A DNA stretch of 64,000 bases from Meconema thalassinum (GCA_946902985.2 OX336389.2:1008337441-1008401440); one strand, 5' to 3'; shown: positions 20,510 to 31,905, numbered from the stretch's first letter. Program-made: numbers and translations. The notes: a model not told the origin generated them from the sequence alone.

Positions 20510-20960
20510 ACATCTCAATCCATGAAACTTCGAGTCTACAAGCTAGTATACTTCCCTACCTTGCTCTATGGTTATGAAACCTGGATACTGACGAGTTAAC
20601 ACTGAAGCAAGCTTCAGGCATCAGAAATGAGATTTCTCCACAAAATAGAAGGCAAAAAATAAGAGACAGAATCAGAAACCTGATAATAAGAATGGGTTTC
20701 AATGTTCTGCCTTCGCTAGAAAGAGTTGAATGGAGCCAGTTACGATAGTTTGGACATGTCCAAAGAATGGAGGACATCAGAATAGCTAAACAAGCTTTTG
20801 ATGCAAGAATGCAAGGAAAAAGGCCATGCCGGAAGCCTAGAAGGACATGGGAGGAAATGTGAAGGCAGCAGTGGAAGCCAGTGGAGAATGGAGGAGAGAA
20901 GGAGCTGACCCATGACAGACTCAGTTGGAGGACACACTGAACAACCTCGACACTGCAAAA
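20510..20960 (+). pseudogene. Decayed RTE-like LINE 3' end
   Basis: Across several frames I read LYGYETWILT, then LQASEMRFL (split by stops), then text matching the FGHVQRMEDIRIAKQAF and GKRPCRKPRRTWEE pattern. This is the same C-terminal region as in 11818-12340, but with many stops. It is an old, unrelated insertion of the same superfamily. Confidence 0.6.
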
Positions 20961-21039
20961 TATAAGAGGGAGGACTAAATAAGTAAGAACAGTATATTTG
21001 TAAGTAAGTATAAAGGATCTTAGAAATTGAGAAAATAGA

Positions 21040-22260
21040 GAAATGTGTAGTTTTCGATAAATCAAGGAAACTATAGAAGCCAACGAAGCACTGGGTAGAT
21101 GGCAAGAATACTTCGAAAACTTGCCAATCTTAAGTGGCAATGTGGCACACTTGGAGATTATGCAGGGGGAGAATGAGGACGGGAACAGGATCACGGTTGA
21201 GGAAGTAGAGAGGGAGGTAAATAAATTACAATATCACAAAGTGGCAGGGGTAGATGAAATTCGGCCAGAAATTATCAAGTATGGTGGAAAAGCAGGGATG
21301 AAATGTTTGCATAGGATAATTGAATTTGCATGGGATTTAGGAAAGGTACCCTCTGACTGGACAAAAGCAGTAATCGCCCCAATTTAAAAGCAACGTAACA
21401 GGAAAGATTGCAACAATTATACAAGCATATCCTTGATATAAGTGTTCAGAGCAAAGGGTACTCAGGCATTGTAGAAAGGAAACTGTGGTTGATATTTGGC
21501 CGAGAGTAAGATGGATGAAAACCATTAGACCACAATGAGTATGTCTGGATCAAAGTTATTGAGAAATGCTACGAGAGAAGAAGACATTTGTAACTGAAGA
21601 CCCCACGGAAATAACGGGGCAAGTCCATTTTTTTTTTTCAGAAATGAGCTCATGGCGTATTCTGGTGGCCAGCCATTGTCACTATAGATCAGTTGAAATT
21701 AATTTCAAATAAAGCGGAATGTCACCGATATACAGAGGTTTTTATTTTTAGCGGAAACGGAAAGAACGTCCCATATCCTTTCACTTCTTTTTCAAAATTT
21801 AACTTTAGTTGCTATTTGTTTTACATGTACTTCCTTTATAAGAAATAAATTTGGCAAAAAAAACTATATTGCTTACCCACAATTGGGGTATTTTAAGTAT
21901 TTCTTCTTAGTGTTGAAAGTTTAAATTCGCTCTCCTGAAAAAATTACAGAATTCGACTTACCCCGTTTCTTCTGTGGAGTCTTCAATTGCTTTTTGTGGA
22001 TCTAGAGATGGCGTACAATACAGTACCAAGGGGAAAGATGCTGATCATCCTGAGGGATTATGGCATCGAGGGATGGCAGTTGCAAGCAATCAGAAGTATT
22101 TATGGTGATAATGAAGCTGCAGTGAGAGTTGACATTAGGATGAGTTCTTGGTTTAAAGTTGTTACAGGAGTGAGGCAAGGCTGTAACCTTTTACCACTGT
22201 TGATTATTCTATACATGGACCATTCAGTGGTGTATGCAAGATTTTTGTTAACAGTGAAGG
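21040..22260 (+). pseudogene. Decayed LINE reverse transcriptase, two blocks
   Basis: Block one (21060-21390) encodes ALGRWQEYFENL, EEVEREVNKLQYHKVAGVDE, YGGKAGMKCLHRIIEFAWD and VPSDWTKAVIAPI, the RT finger region. Block two (21980-22240) encodes VDLEMAYNTVPRGKML, YGIEGWQLQAIRS and FKVVTGVRQGCNLLPLL, the RT palm. The stretch between (about 21480-21975) has no LINE similarity by eye and looks like inserted or rearranged sequence with a T11 tract. The YADD box is not preserved. Confidence 0.65.
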
Positions 22261-22269
22261 AGACGAGAA

Positions 22270-24000
22270 CCTGCCTTTGACACACACAACTTCGTTAATA
22301 CGGATAATACACGATTTTCATACCTTCATTTCGTATTCTAGGGGACAATACCAATTGAAATTGCCATCCATTATCACTGGTGCACTGGAAATACGTGCTA
22401 AATTACATAAATGTGTGTTTATGTTTCTTGCTCATTGAACGACATGTTCCTCGTGCATGAGGTCTCTTCAACGGTTACCTAGGCGAACACATTGACGACA
22501 CATGATGTCACGTTAGTATTGCCAACATGTTAGATATAAGATACACCACCACACGAGGTCGGTCATATGAGTGACAAATACCAGGGATGCATATATGGCT
22601 AACGCGCTACCAAGTAATTATTGATCTACGCAAAACCCATTTATCTAGAGGAAGATTATGCTTGCCTATTTCCACTGTGAGTGACAAAAACCAGGGGTGC
22701 ATAGTCTATATGACGCGGGCCACGCTACCTTGTAAAAAACTGCCTATACAATTAGTACCATATGCGTGGGGTTGGCAATACTGTACTTGTACATCATAAA
22801 TTTAGATAATGGCCAACACAGCTGGATGAAGTCTTGATCTAAAACAGGAAATTAATCATCCCCTTGACCACAACCTGGCTTTTACACTTGTACCTGGCTG
22901 ATTATTGAAATAAATGATTCACATACCTTTCTGGGAGTCATTAGGACTTGAAAATACTGTCAATTATCACTGCTGCACCGGAAATACGAGGGTGAGTCGT
23001 AAGTCATGGCAACCTTTTTTTTCTCGCGAACAGGAGACAACACGGAAAACCTACGATATGCATTTGGAAATATAGGGCATGTACGTATGCATAGTGCCTG
23101 AAGATAAATTTTGACGTCAGGAGATGCTCGTAGGTACGTGTCACAACACAGGCTATTGGTAAACAATGTTTTATTATGGTATAGACAGCAAATACACAAG
23201 ACTGCACACAAAGGACAGGTCTCCACTGGTTACAGACCTTCGAAATAATCACCCAAGGTGTCTACTGTGCATTGCCAGCGGTGGGGCAGGCGCTGAATAC
23301 CATTAACCGGATCATTTTATCAAATTTCATTGTGAATTTGTTAATGTACATAGCTCAGTCGGACATTTAATATCCTGTTTCCTTCTGGAACAGATATTTC
23401 CAATTTCTTGCTCATTAAATGACGGCAGCCATGTATGAGGTGCACACATTGACCTCAATCACTGTTGCCAACATGTCCGATACAAAACACACCACACGAC
23501 ACAGGTAACATTGCAATTAGCGGTATGTGGAAAAAAAATTGGCAAAACCACTGGCCTGAATAAAGATTATTGATGCGTGACTACACTCTCTGTGCGTAAA
23601 AAAAAACCAGGGGTGTTCATATTGGCTAATGCGACCCTGGGCCATGCTACTTAACAGTTATTGGTCTAGGCAAAAACCATTGGCTTGGATGGAAATGATT
23701 GATGTGTTATGATATTCTTGATTGAAATTGGAGATTGTTTAATCGCAACTCACAAAATCCATGTCTATCTAACTTATGACTGGAACTTACCACACTTTCA
23801 CATTGACTTGACGGCGCTCTTTTGTTTTACTGTACGATATATACCGGATATGAAATAGTACCGAATGCGTTGGCAATACTGTAGTGCATAATTAAAGTCG
23901 AAAATGTTTGACACCTATAAAAGATCTTTTCCACTTTTCAATACAAAATTACTGTATTCCCTATTATATAATTTACAGGGTGGATGCATGTTTCAGCATT
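22270..24000. repeat. Field of degenerate copies of an old dispersed repeat
   Basis: Recurring blocks are: 'TTTCTTGCTCATT(G/A)AA' near 22427 and 23410; 'TGCCAACATGT' with 'ACACCACACGA' near 22520 and 23467; 'ATTATCACTG' with 'GGAAATACG' near 22370 and 22965; and 'GACAAAAACCAGGGGTG' near 22684, with variants near 23600 and 34080. At least three partial units are present. The family also occurs at 18020-18135 and 34030-34180. No coding content apart from the inserted mariner remnant. Confidence 0.55.
22987..23320 (-). pseudogene. Mariner-family transposon remnant, transposase C-terminus
   Basis: On the minus strand, just before 23245, the frame reads NGIQRLPHRWQCTVDTLGDY followed by FEGL and a stop. 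This is the characteristic C-terminus of mariner-type transposases. The end CGAGGGTGAGTCGTAAGTCA at 22987 is the expected style of mariner inverted terminus and lies just after a TA. The rest of the transposase is missing, so this is a 3' fragment. Confidence 0.6.
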
Positions 24001-24359
24001 TGCCAATCTGTCCTTATAACTTACTAACACTTTCTAAAAATACACTTTAGCAAGTATGCTACATCAGATTAAAACCTATAAAATACATTAACGTTGTAAC
24101 TAGATGTAAAAATTCTTAAAGAAATTTGCAGGATTTCATTAAGTCCATTGTTAAAAATATATACAAATAAAAATTTGTTCTACTGCGATGTTCTTCAAAT
24201 GTGCTCCATTTTATCCATTGGAAAAAGACGTCTGATTTGTGTTAAAAAACAACGGTAGCGCTGAATGAAGATAGAACGAATGATAAAATTCTCTACAATA
24301 AATGAATTAGCCAAAATACCTTATGAAATGATGAGAAATAAATCAGGGAGCGATGTTTT

Positions 24360-25140
24360 AATAGATATTTCCACCTCCGCTGTCTGTGACCCACCCAGCC
24401 ATCCCAAATAGGATCACGACTTATATAGCCAAAATTACAGCTGTGGCCGCCATTAGTCCAAATCGATCATCATCGATTGCGGTCGTGAGTATTCGGGTCT
24501 CTTTGTTAGCCCCATTGGGCCTCTGGTCTGTCATCAAAACAATACTGCCAACCTCACCCTTACAGTACTATGTAAAGCGAAGCGTGCAATATTTTTCTTT
24601 TCTGTGATGAATATGTTTTTTCTTCTTTCCATGGCTGAAATGAGTTTTTTTATTTTATCTGCTCTGTATTTACTATGCAGTATATCGCTCCGCTGTAATA
24701 TTTTTTTTTTTTTCACACAACTGTGGTTTTAACAATGGTTACAGCCTAAGGCACCCAGATCAATGGTTTTGTGTCAACCATGCCGCGCTACATGCGCGCG
24801 GCCAAAGGCTGCACTTACCCTGACCTTCTAACCTTAGCTTTGTCCAATCCATTGGTTTTTGACAGTGGTTCCAGTCTAACGCGCCCAGATCAATGAATTT
24901 TGACAATGGATACAGCCTAACGCTCCCCGATGAATATTTTTTTGATCAACAGTGATTTTGTATATCCCATGTTGGCAACAATGTGGGCGCCTCGCTGCGT
25001 GCCGCTAGAGTGCACCTTGTGTTGTTTACAGTTGAACGAGATGAAAGCGCTGTCGAAACATGGCACCCGTTTTTAAAATAGCACGAACTTTAGCACATAT
25101 ATGAGGTTCAGTAGTGACCAGGGTTCATAATTTCAATACG
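24360..25140. repeat. Old repeat R2, uninterrupted copy
   Basis: The left block (CCACCCAGCCATCCCAAATA ... ATACTGCCAACCTC, 24388-24555) recurs at 27343-27522. The right block (CCATGTTGGCAACAATGTGG ... ATGAGGTTCAGTAGTGAC, 24965-25118) recurs at 31355-31530. Between them the motif TGGTTNCAGNCTAACGCNCC occurs three times (near 24730, 24860 and 24905). In the second copy the two blocks are forced apart by a LINE. Confidence 0.65.
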
Positions 25141-25310
25141 TAATATTGCCCAGAAGATGAAACAAGGACACAAGGTATGTAAAAGTCACAATCATTTCTG
25201 CTGCAAGTGTATAATCCGTATTCCACTTACATTCATAATAAATAAAACAACCTCTCATTAGGAAATCCCATTCATTTGCCAATCTGCTGTTTATTGGAAC
25301 CCAGTTGTAA

Positions 25311-25428
25311 ATGAAAATCCACAGCCTGCTTCCAGTCTCCGACCGGGTCAGGAATGGAATGAATGAAGCCCCTATCTAGCGGCGAGGATATGAACTGTGC
25401 CGGCTGCCGAGGCCTGACGCACTCCTCT
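25311..25428 (-). repeat. 5'-truncated SINE-C, antisense, with 15-bp target duplication
   Basis: This is the reverse complement of the 3' third of SINE-C (compare 11590-11700): GAAAATCCACAGCCTGCTTC through GCCTGACGCACTCCTCT. GGAACCCAGTTGTAA stands perfectly duplicated at 25296-25310 and 25429-25443, which defines the insertion exactly. Confidence 0.85.
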
Positions 25429-25609
25429 GGAACCCAGTTGTAATTATTCAAAATTGATGTGTTGTGGAGCCTAGCACGTACAATTCTTGTGTTTTTGTGT
25501 TTAGAAGTCAGCTGCTTACTATTGTGGTGCACTACTAGGAATTTTTAGCCTACTTTTCACATTTTGCAAAAATGAGGAAAAAGTAGACTTATGAGATCGA
25601 TCCGGGAAA

Positions 25610-26780
25610 ATGTGTGTCTGTCTGTCTGTGTGTGTGTCCCCCCCCCCAATCAACTCCTAAACGGCTGCAGCAATCAAAACCAAATTTAGTACGAGTAAAG
25701 ATGTGCACCGGAATATCTCACGTCCATATTTGAAAATGATGTCAGTGCTACCAACTGCTGAAAACCCACTAGAAATTTGAGCTCCATGTTGGATATCTCG
25801 CAAGGTATGCATGGGAGCTAATCCAAAATTGGTACACATGCAGATAATACTATTTCAGTTTAATTTCCAGGAGGCCAACAATGACAGTGTTGCCAAAATA
25901 ATTTTAAGCCTTCTGATAGGTCCAATGTTTAAATGCATATAACTTCTACACTATCAATTGGATTTCAACCAAATTTTGTATGTAATATCTGTACATAAAC
26001 AGATATGATTGAGCGTATTCTTAAGAGCCACCAGGGCTGCCAACTGTTAATAATTGCTCTCTCTATTTATTTTTTCCAAGTACCAATATATCAGAAAGTA
26101 TGCAAGCCAACAGCTTTAAACTATGCACACGTATATTCTGACATTTTAGATTAATTTGGAGTAACTTATATACGTCAGTTCTACCAACATGATTATAAGC
26201 CTGCTGATAGTACCAATTTTTAAATACATGTAACTTCTATACTATCAGTTGGATTTCAACAAAATTTCGTATGTGCTATGTGTACCATAACAGATATGAC
26301 TGTAAGTATTGTTAAGATCAATCAGGGCTGCCTACTGTTAATAAATGCTGTCCATATTTTTTTTACCCTAATATCAATATATCAGAAAGTATGCAAGCCA
26401 ACAGCTCTATACTTGGCACACGTATGGCACCTGACATTGTAGATTAATTTGGAGTAATTAATACAAGGCAGTGCTGCCAACATGATTCTATGCCTGCTGG
26501 TATGTCCAATTTTAAAATACATGTAACTTCTATACTAACAAATGGATTTCATCAAAAATTGGCACAACAAGATATCATAATATTTCAGATTATTTCTGAC
26601 CAGCACACGCATGGTATTGTTGGCAACATGCTTTTACGCGTGCTGATAGATCCAGTGTCTAACTGCATGTAACGTCCATTGGACTTCAACCTAATTTTGT
26701 ATTCTGTACCTTAAGAGATGGAACTAAGAATATATTCAGTCACCAGGGCTGCCATCTGTAGTGCTCTATTAGGCTACATT
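25610..26780. repeat. Tandem repeat, ~292-300-bp unit, about 3.3 copies
   Basis: After a TCTG/TG microsatellite and a C9 run (25615-25648), units are marked by AACTTCTAYACTATCARTTGG at 25941, 26232 and 26525, plus a partial at 26671. A second marker, CAGAAAGTATGCAAGCCAAC, occurs at 26092 and 26392. The leading text CAACTCCTAAACGGCTGCAG is a known style of dispersed arthropod repeat head. No coding. Confidence 0.7.
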
Positions 26781-26934
26781 ATACCAGGTATATTTTGAAC
26801 TAATTTGATATTTCGATATTACCAACTTAATTTTGTCATTATTCTAGATAGGTTCATATACTGTAGAATAATCATTGGCATGAAAAGTAGGCTGTATAGT
26901 TCTTCACGGAACTTCTTGTTACTATATACAGTAA

Positions 26935-27190
26935 GTCGTGGTCAAATTTGGGACGGCGGGTGGGTTATAGACAGCTACTACGTAATCTCTAGATTTGTTT
27001 TCCGATCATTACTACAGGAATATTTTTGGCTAATTTCAGTAAATTAAGAATTTTTACCCACGGTTCTGGTCAAGGGAATTTCTACCAAAGGGAAGGAGAG
27101 TGGGTTATAGAGAGCGGAGGAGTACACTACTTCATTTCCAGATTTATTTTGAATCATTACTGAAGGTATTTATGGCCAATTTCAGAAGTT
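26935..27190. repeat. Diverged ~120-bp direct repeat
   Basis: GTGGGTTATAGACAGC ... GATTTGTTTTCCGATCATTA ... GGCTAATTTCAG at 26950-27037 parallels GTGGGTTATAGAGAGC ... GATTTATTTTGAATCATTA ... GGCCAATTTCAG at 27101-27184. There are two copies, probably an extension of the same repeat landscape. Confidence 0.5.
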
Positions 27191-27289
27191 TCAAACATTT
27201 GTATTGTGGGTTCGGTAAAATTTACAAGAGCTTTGTATAAAATTTTTGAACTACTGAAATTAACGATTTTACCTGAATGAATAATCGGG

Positions 27290-27522
27290 AAAATATCTGG
27301 AGATGATGTAGTTAATAGATGTTTCCTCCTCCCCCGTCTGAGACCCACCCAGCCATCCCAAATAGGATCACGACTTATATAGTCCAACTTACAGCTGTGG
27401 CCGCCATTAATCCAAATCAATCATCGATTTCTTCCGCGGTGACCGGTAGGGCCAATTGCGGTCGTGAGTATTTGGGTCTCTTCGTAAGCCCCACTGGACT
27501 GTCATCAAAACAATACTGCCAA
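27290..27522. repeat. Repeat R2, left block, second copy
   Basis: Matches 24360-24555 closely and ends at ATACTGCCAACCTCG, where the RTE-like LINE begins. Its right block resumes at 31345. Confidence 0.65.
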
Positions 27523-27544
27523 CCTCGAAAGAACATCACGGACA

Positions 27545-29127
27545 TCCAAGGTTATACCATCGGAGAACCTGGATAGCGACCATCGACTGCTGGTAATGAA
27601 CCTGAGAGGGAGTAAGGAGAAGAAAGGGACTGAGAACCAGGAAAGACGAATAAGGATATGGAAACTGAAAGAAGGGGATAGAAGGGTAGAGTACCTCAAA
27701 ATGGTAAAGGAAGGAATTCCAACAGATGAAGAAAGAGGGGTGGAAGAGGGATGGGCTAGATTTAAGAATACACTAGTAGGTGCAGCAGAAGCAGTATGTG
27801 GGAGGACAAGTAGTAAGAAGAGGTGGATGGAAACACCATGGTGGAATGAGAAGACAAAAGATATAGTAAGAGAAAAGAATAGAGCCTTTAGGAGGTGGTA
27901 TCAAAATAGGACGGTAGAGACAAGGGAAGAGTACCAGGAAAGAAAGAAGGAGGCGAAGAGAGTAGTGGCTGAGGAGAGAAGAAAGTGGATGGAAGAGTGG
28001 ACAAAGATGATGGAGGATAGCGAAGGTACAAAAAAGGTCCTGTATGGGATGGTAAAAAATAAGGGGCGGAAGGATCCTACGGATTATGTTAGAATGGTGA
28101 ACAAAAGGGGACAAGAGATAGAAAATAGGGAAGAACTGAAGAAAATGTGGAAAGAATATTTTGAAGAACTTCTGAACCCAAATGGAAATGATGGTGAGGA
28201 GGAAGAAATCGGGGAAGAGGAAGATGGACTGCAAACAGAAAAGGACTTAACATGGAAAGAAGTGGAAGATGCAGTGAAAAAGATGAAAGGAGGGAAGGCA
28301 CCGGGTGTGGATGAGTTGAGTGTGGAGATGGTGAGAGCAGCAGGAGAGGTGGGGATACAATGGTTGTACGAGTGGTGAGGACAGCATGGAAGGAAAGGAA
28401 GACCCCAGAGGACTGGAAAAAAGGAATAATTGTCCCGATCTTCAAGAAAGGTAGTAGAACAGATTGCAGAAACTATCGGGGAATAACACTGATGAGTCAT
28501 TGTGCAAAGATCTTCGAGAAAATTTTGGAAAGGAGAATTAGGACAAGGATAGAAGGAGGGATGAGGGAAGAACAACATGGCTTCAGAGCAGGAAGGTCCA
28601 CAGTGGATTTGATTTTTGCTGTAAGGCAGTTACAAGAACAGCACTATGAGCATGGAACAGATCTACTGATGGCCTTCCTGGACATTGAGAAAGCATATGA
28701 CAGTGTATGCAGAAACAAAGTATGGAAGTCCCTGGAGGATAGAGGAGTAGAGAAATGGACTATAAAGAGGATAAAGGAGATGTACAAGGGAAGCGTGAGC
28801 TGTGTGAAAGTGGGAGGAGAGAGAACGGACTGGTTGGAACAGAGAAACGGCCTGAAACAAGGAAGTGCACTGTCACCGTTACTTTTCATTGTGGTGATGG
28901 ATGACATAATGTCCCGAGTGGCACAAGTAATTGGGGAAGGTTAAGATGAAAGCAATGGTGTTTGCAGATGATTTGATGATTTGGGGAAACAAGGAGGAGG
29001 AGGTACAGGAACAGTTGGACGTGTGGGAAGGAATAATACAAGGATATGGGATGAAATTTAGCATAAATAAGAGTGAGATGGTGATCACAACAAGGAAGAA
29101 GGAAAGAACCACAACGGGAATAACAAT
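27545..29127 (+). pseudogene. RTE-like LINE endonuclease end and reverse transcriptase
   Basis: In order: the endonuclease tail SDHRLLV; a Lys/Glu-rich linker with KKRWMETPWWNEKTKD; then RT motifs KGGKAPGVDELSVEMV, GIIVPIFKKG, RNYRGITLMSHCAKIFEKIL, EEQHGFRAGRSTVDLIF, FLDIEKAYDSV, GLKQGSALSPLLF and MVFADDLMIWG (FADD box). Frame breaks occur near 28370 and 28940. All RT motifs are otherwise well kept, so decay is modest. Confidence 0.82.
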
Positions 29128-30717
29128 AGGGATGTAGCCTGAGAAAGTTCGCGCCAGATAGCACTCGTGTAGTACTGGGTAAGCGCAAGGCGATCGTCCT
29201 ATGTTTCCCCCAGTCAGCTGCGAGGAATGTATAGATTGTGACCGAGTTTTCTAAGCTAAAGTAAATTATATCTTCTCTAATTTTACTCCAAGACTATAAT
29301 AATTAATTCTATAGGTACATCCTCTAATATATTATGAACGATTTTCAGCGTTTAAGCGTTAAACGGCTGCAAAATGAGCTACGGACTAGCGGCGCTTAAA
29401 AAAGTGGGAGGAAGGAAGAATTAGTAGGCTACAGCGGTAATAACGAAATTCTAACATGCTTTATTATTCAAATAATGAATAGGAGTCAGAATGCTTGAGT
29501 ATTGTAGGCCTATATTGATAAATATATCTCCATAAGACTTAAATAATAAATAGAGATTTCCCGGTCAATGCATTTGAGATTTTCAAAGTGAAATGCATTG
29601 TCCTGTTCGGATTCCACGTAAAGAGGACGCCCCGTGCCTTATGATCTCTAGATTAACGGTCACGTAAAACTGCAATCTTCCTTTTATAAATAGAGATTTA
29701 AATATTCACTTGCATTCCTTGCTTATAGACTTCGATTCATGTCTTTTTTTTGGTTGATAGCGTACATGAAACTGTCATGTTTTAAGGTAAACTTAATCAA
29801 AGAAAGTTGATACTGGTATTGTTTACATCAATATGCATCGCAACGTTTGGTTCTTATGTAATTTGTCAATTTCTTAATACAAATCGTTTCCGTGCCCCTT
29901 GGAAACGATTTAGGGGTACAATATTTAAAAAGTTTGAGAATCCCTGTTTTAAGGCAACGAACTGTTTCCATTCATCTGGCTAACTTAGGCCTATGACTCA
30001 AGAATGTAGAAGTCAGTCGCTACCGGTACCACATTCTCCGTCGGGCAGACGTAAGTTGACGATTACTTCCGACTTTAAGAAACCAACCATAATACGTTTT
30101 TGACTGTTAATGGTATGACATTTATACTTCAATGGAGATAATTTATGCAGATTCCGATATCGTAGGCTTATCGTGGTAAACTGGCAATTTTCTTGTGTAT
30201 GGCCTCTTCCTTATTTTGGTTGTGTTCGTGGTCCATGGAAAAAAGCGATGGAACAGTGCCCGGTTTTAATCTTGCTCACTCACCTTCAAATACAAACGCA
30301 TAAATTCAGTGGTTGTTATCGAAATGTCTAATCAGTTTATAGGTAGGAATTATTTCCCTTTGTAAATCACACTTGCCCAACACAGTTTTCGTGAAGTCAT
30401 GGAGTTGAAAATGATGGGAACACACTTTAATATTTTCGGTCAGATTTTCTTCACCGAAATGTTTCCTTCTAATAGCATGTAACCATTTCTTCCTCATTTC
30501 TTTATTTTGTGAAAATTGGTGACATGAAAATCGGCTTCCCTGATTTTTGCAAAGAGGAACACCGCAATAGCTCGGCATATTCACGAAAATAGCAATTTAA
30601 ACAACTTAAATTCGTGGATATTAGCGGCATGAGAACACAGGAGACAAATGAAGAGCGCCTTGCGCTTACCCAGTACACCAGCAGTGCACTCTATCGGTGC
30701 TAGTTCTATACATCCCT
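29128..30717 (-). mobile_element. TIR transposon with THAP domain, internally reduced (1590 bp)
   Basis: The ends carry inverted AGGGATGTA (29128-29136 and 30709-30717) and a perfect inner 21-bp inverted block containing TACTGGGTAAGCGCAAGG (29172-29192 and 30656-30676). The element splits the LINE frame. The LINE joins perfectly if the element plus one AT is removed, so at most a 2-bp AT is duplicated, not the 8 bp usual for P elements. The only coding content is a THAP exon, so it is non-autonomous. The superfamily (P-like or other THAP-using) is left open. Confidence 0.75.
30306..30584 (-). CDS. THAP zinc-finger DNA-binding domain (transposase N-terminus)
   Basis: The 92-codon frame starts MNMPSYCGVPLCKN. 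The C2CH zinc ligands are YC...LC, then VCSHHF. The conserved Trp is in KKWLHAIRRKHFG, and the family IPT motif is in EIIPTYK. THAP domains bind transposon ends in P-element-type transposases. The frame stops shortly after the domain, and no RNase H-like catalytic text follows in the element, so this is a stand-alone remnant that could still bind DNA. A captured host THAP exon is less likely because it sits inside inverted ends. Confidence 0.8.
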   Translation of the reverse strand: MNMPSYCGVPLCKNQGSRFSCHQFSQNKEMRKKWLHAIRRKHFGEENLTENIKVCSHHFQLHDFTKTVLGKCDLQREIIPTYKLIRHFDNNH

Positions 30718-31320
30718 ATTGGTGGGGAACAGCTGAAGAAAGTGGAGAGTTTCAAGTATCTGGGAAGCCTGATACAAGATAATGGAAGAAACGATAGAGA
30801 AATAAATGAGCGTGGGAGGCAGGCAGAAGCATTTCGGAGGAGTGTGAGAAGCATGTTATGGAGCAAGGATGTCCCTCAGAACAGCAAGAAGACCATATAT
30901 CGGACGTACTATGTCCCTACCCTGACATGCCTCGGAGACCTGGGTTATGAAAGGAAGGGAGAAGAGCAAAATACAGGCCAGTGAGATGAGGTTCTTGAGA
31001 AGCAGTATTGGAGCTACAAAGATGAACAGAATAAGAAATGAGAGGACCAGAGAATTAATGAAGGAGGAACCATTACAGGATGGTATAGAGAAATCTAGAC
31101 ATGTAAAACGAATGGAGGAGAAGAGGATACCCAGGAGGGTACACGAGACGAAGTGGGAAGGAAAGAGACCGAGGGGAAGACCGAGAGACAGGTGGCTGAA
31201 GGGGGTGGAAGAAAGCGTGAAGAAGAGAGGAGAAGACTAGACAAGGGTGGAAGCTGAGAGATGGTGGGAAGACAGAAGACGTTGGAGAGGCTTGTGTTCC
31301 AAACAGACCCGGCCAGTGGC
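30718..31320 (+). pseudogene. RTE-like LINE reverse transcriptase, C-terminal part
   Basis: This continues the LINE after the THAP element: IGGEQLKKVESFKYLGSLI, REINERGRQAEAF, LWSKDVPQNSKKTIYRTYYV, then after a frameshift near 30935 KIQASEMRFLRSSIGATKMN, HVKRMEEKRIPRRV and KRPRGRPRDRWLKGV. The order matches the LINE tail at 11818-12340. Confidence 0.8.
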
Positions 31321-31344
31321 TGGAAACTGTGCAAGATGCTGATT

Positions 31345-31545
31345 TTGTTATCTCACATGTTGGCAACAATTTGTGCAACTCGGTGTGTGCTGCTAGAGTG
31401 AGTCTTGATGACTGTAGAACGAGATGCAAGCGCTGTCAAAACATGGCTGCTGTTTATAAAATAGCAATAAATAAAAACACATATTTACGAACTTTAGCAC
31501 ATATATGAGGTTCAGTAGTGACAATTCAAATGGAAATCAACTTCT
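31345..31545. repeat. Repeat R2, right block, second copy
   Basis: TCACATGTTGGCAACAATTT ... CACATATATGAGGTTCAGTA parallels 24955-25120, with a short A-rich insertion (ATAAATAAAAACACATATTT) relative to that copy. Together with 27290-27522 it makes one R2 copy opened by the LINE. Confidence 0.6.
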
Positions 31546-31764
31546 AATGACTCCCAGAAAGGTATGTGAATCATAAATTATATATTTTCAATAATGTGTC
31601 TTCTGAAAGTGATGAAAAGGATGAAAAGGGAGGTATACCTCTCGTAAAGTATTAATGTGGGTTTTCGTATCCTTCACTGTTACCAGATTTTTTATCATTT
31701 CAAATGATCTTGTCGACTTCGTTCTTATGCTTTGGGTCCAACGTTATGCAAGACGGAGACGGTT

Positions 31765-31905
31765 GCGTTACGGAGACTGTGACGTCATGCAGCCGCGTGG
31801 GAAGCCTAAGTTAACGGGTAAAGGACGGCGAGTGCGTGACGTCATGCAGCCACGCGGCAGCCTTAATGGTTAATGGAGTCTGTTTAAAGAGTCCTGGGGC
31901 GTTGA
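31765..31905. repeat. Duplicated flank of the 44-bp minisatellite
   Basis: GTGACGTCATGCAGCC occurs at 31771 and 31838. GGGAAGCCTAAGTTAA(C/T)GGGTAA followed by TGGAGTCTGTT occurs here (31799-31886, split) and again beyond the array at 32763-32795. The array thus lies between two related flanks. TGACGTCA is a CRE-like palindrome, but no regulatory role is shown. Confidence 0.5.

Larger units (their letters stand above)
27523..31330 (+). mobile_element. RTE-like LINE, 5'-truncated, with nested THAP transposon
   Basis: LINE coding text starts inside the endonuclease C-terminus (SENLDSDHRLLVMNLRG) at about 27545 and ends after the GRPRDRWLKGVEESVKKRGED tail at about 31320. Both sides are flanked by blocks of the older repeat R2. 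The THAP element at 29128-30717 interrupts it, and removing that element restores the LINE frame. I place it near RTE/BovB; the clade is not certain. Confidence 0.8.

Noticed and set aside
28084..28578. Long Pro/Ser/Phe-rich minus-strand frames over 27773-29188
   Set aside because: They are antisense shadows of the purine-rich LINE coding strand.
29128..29160. 8-bp P-element target duplication at the THAP element
   Set aside because: CAAT...ATTG at the edges is a palindromic target, not a direct repeat; only AT can be duplicated.
31655..31873. 72-codon frame at the minisatellite flank
   Set aside because: It runs across a local duplication (GACGTCATGCAGCC twice) and has no recognisable domain.
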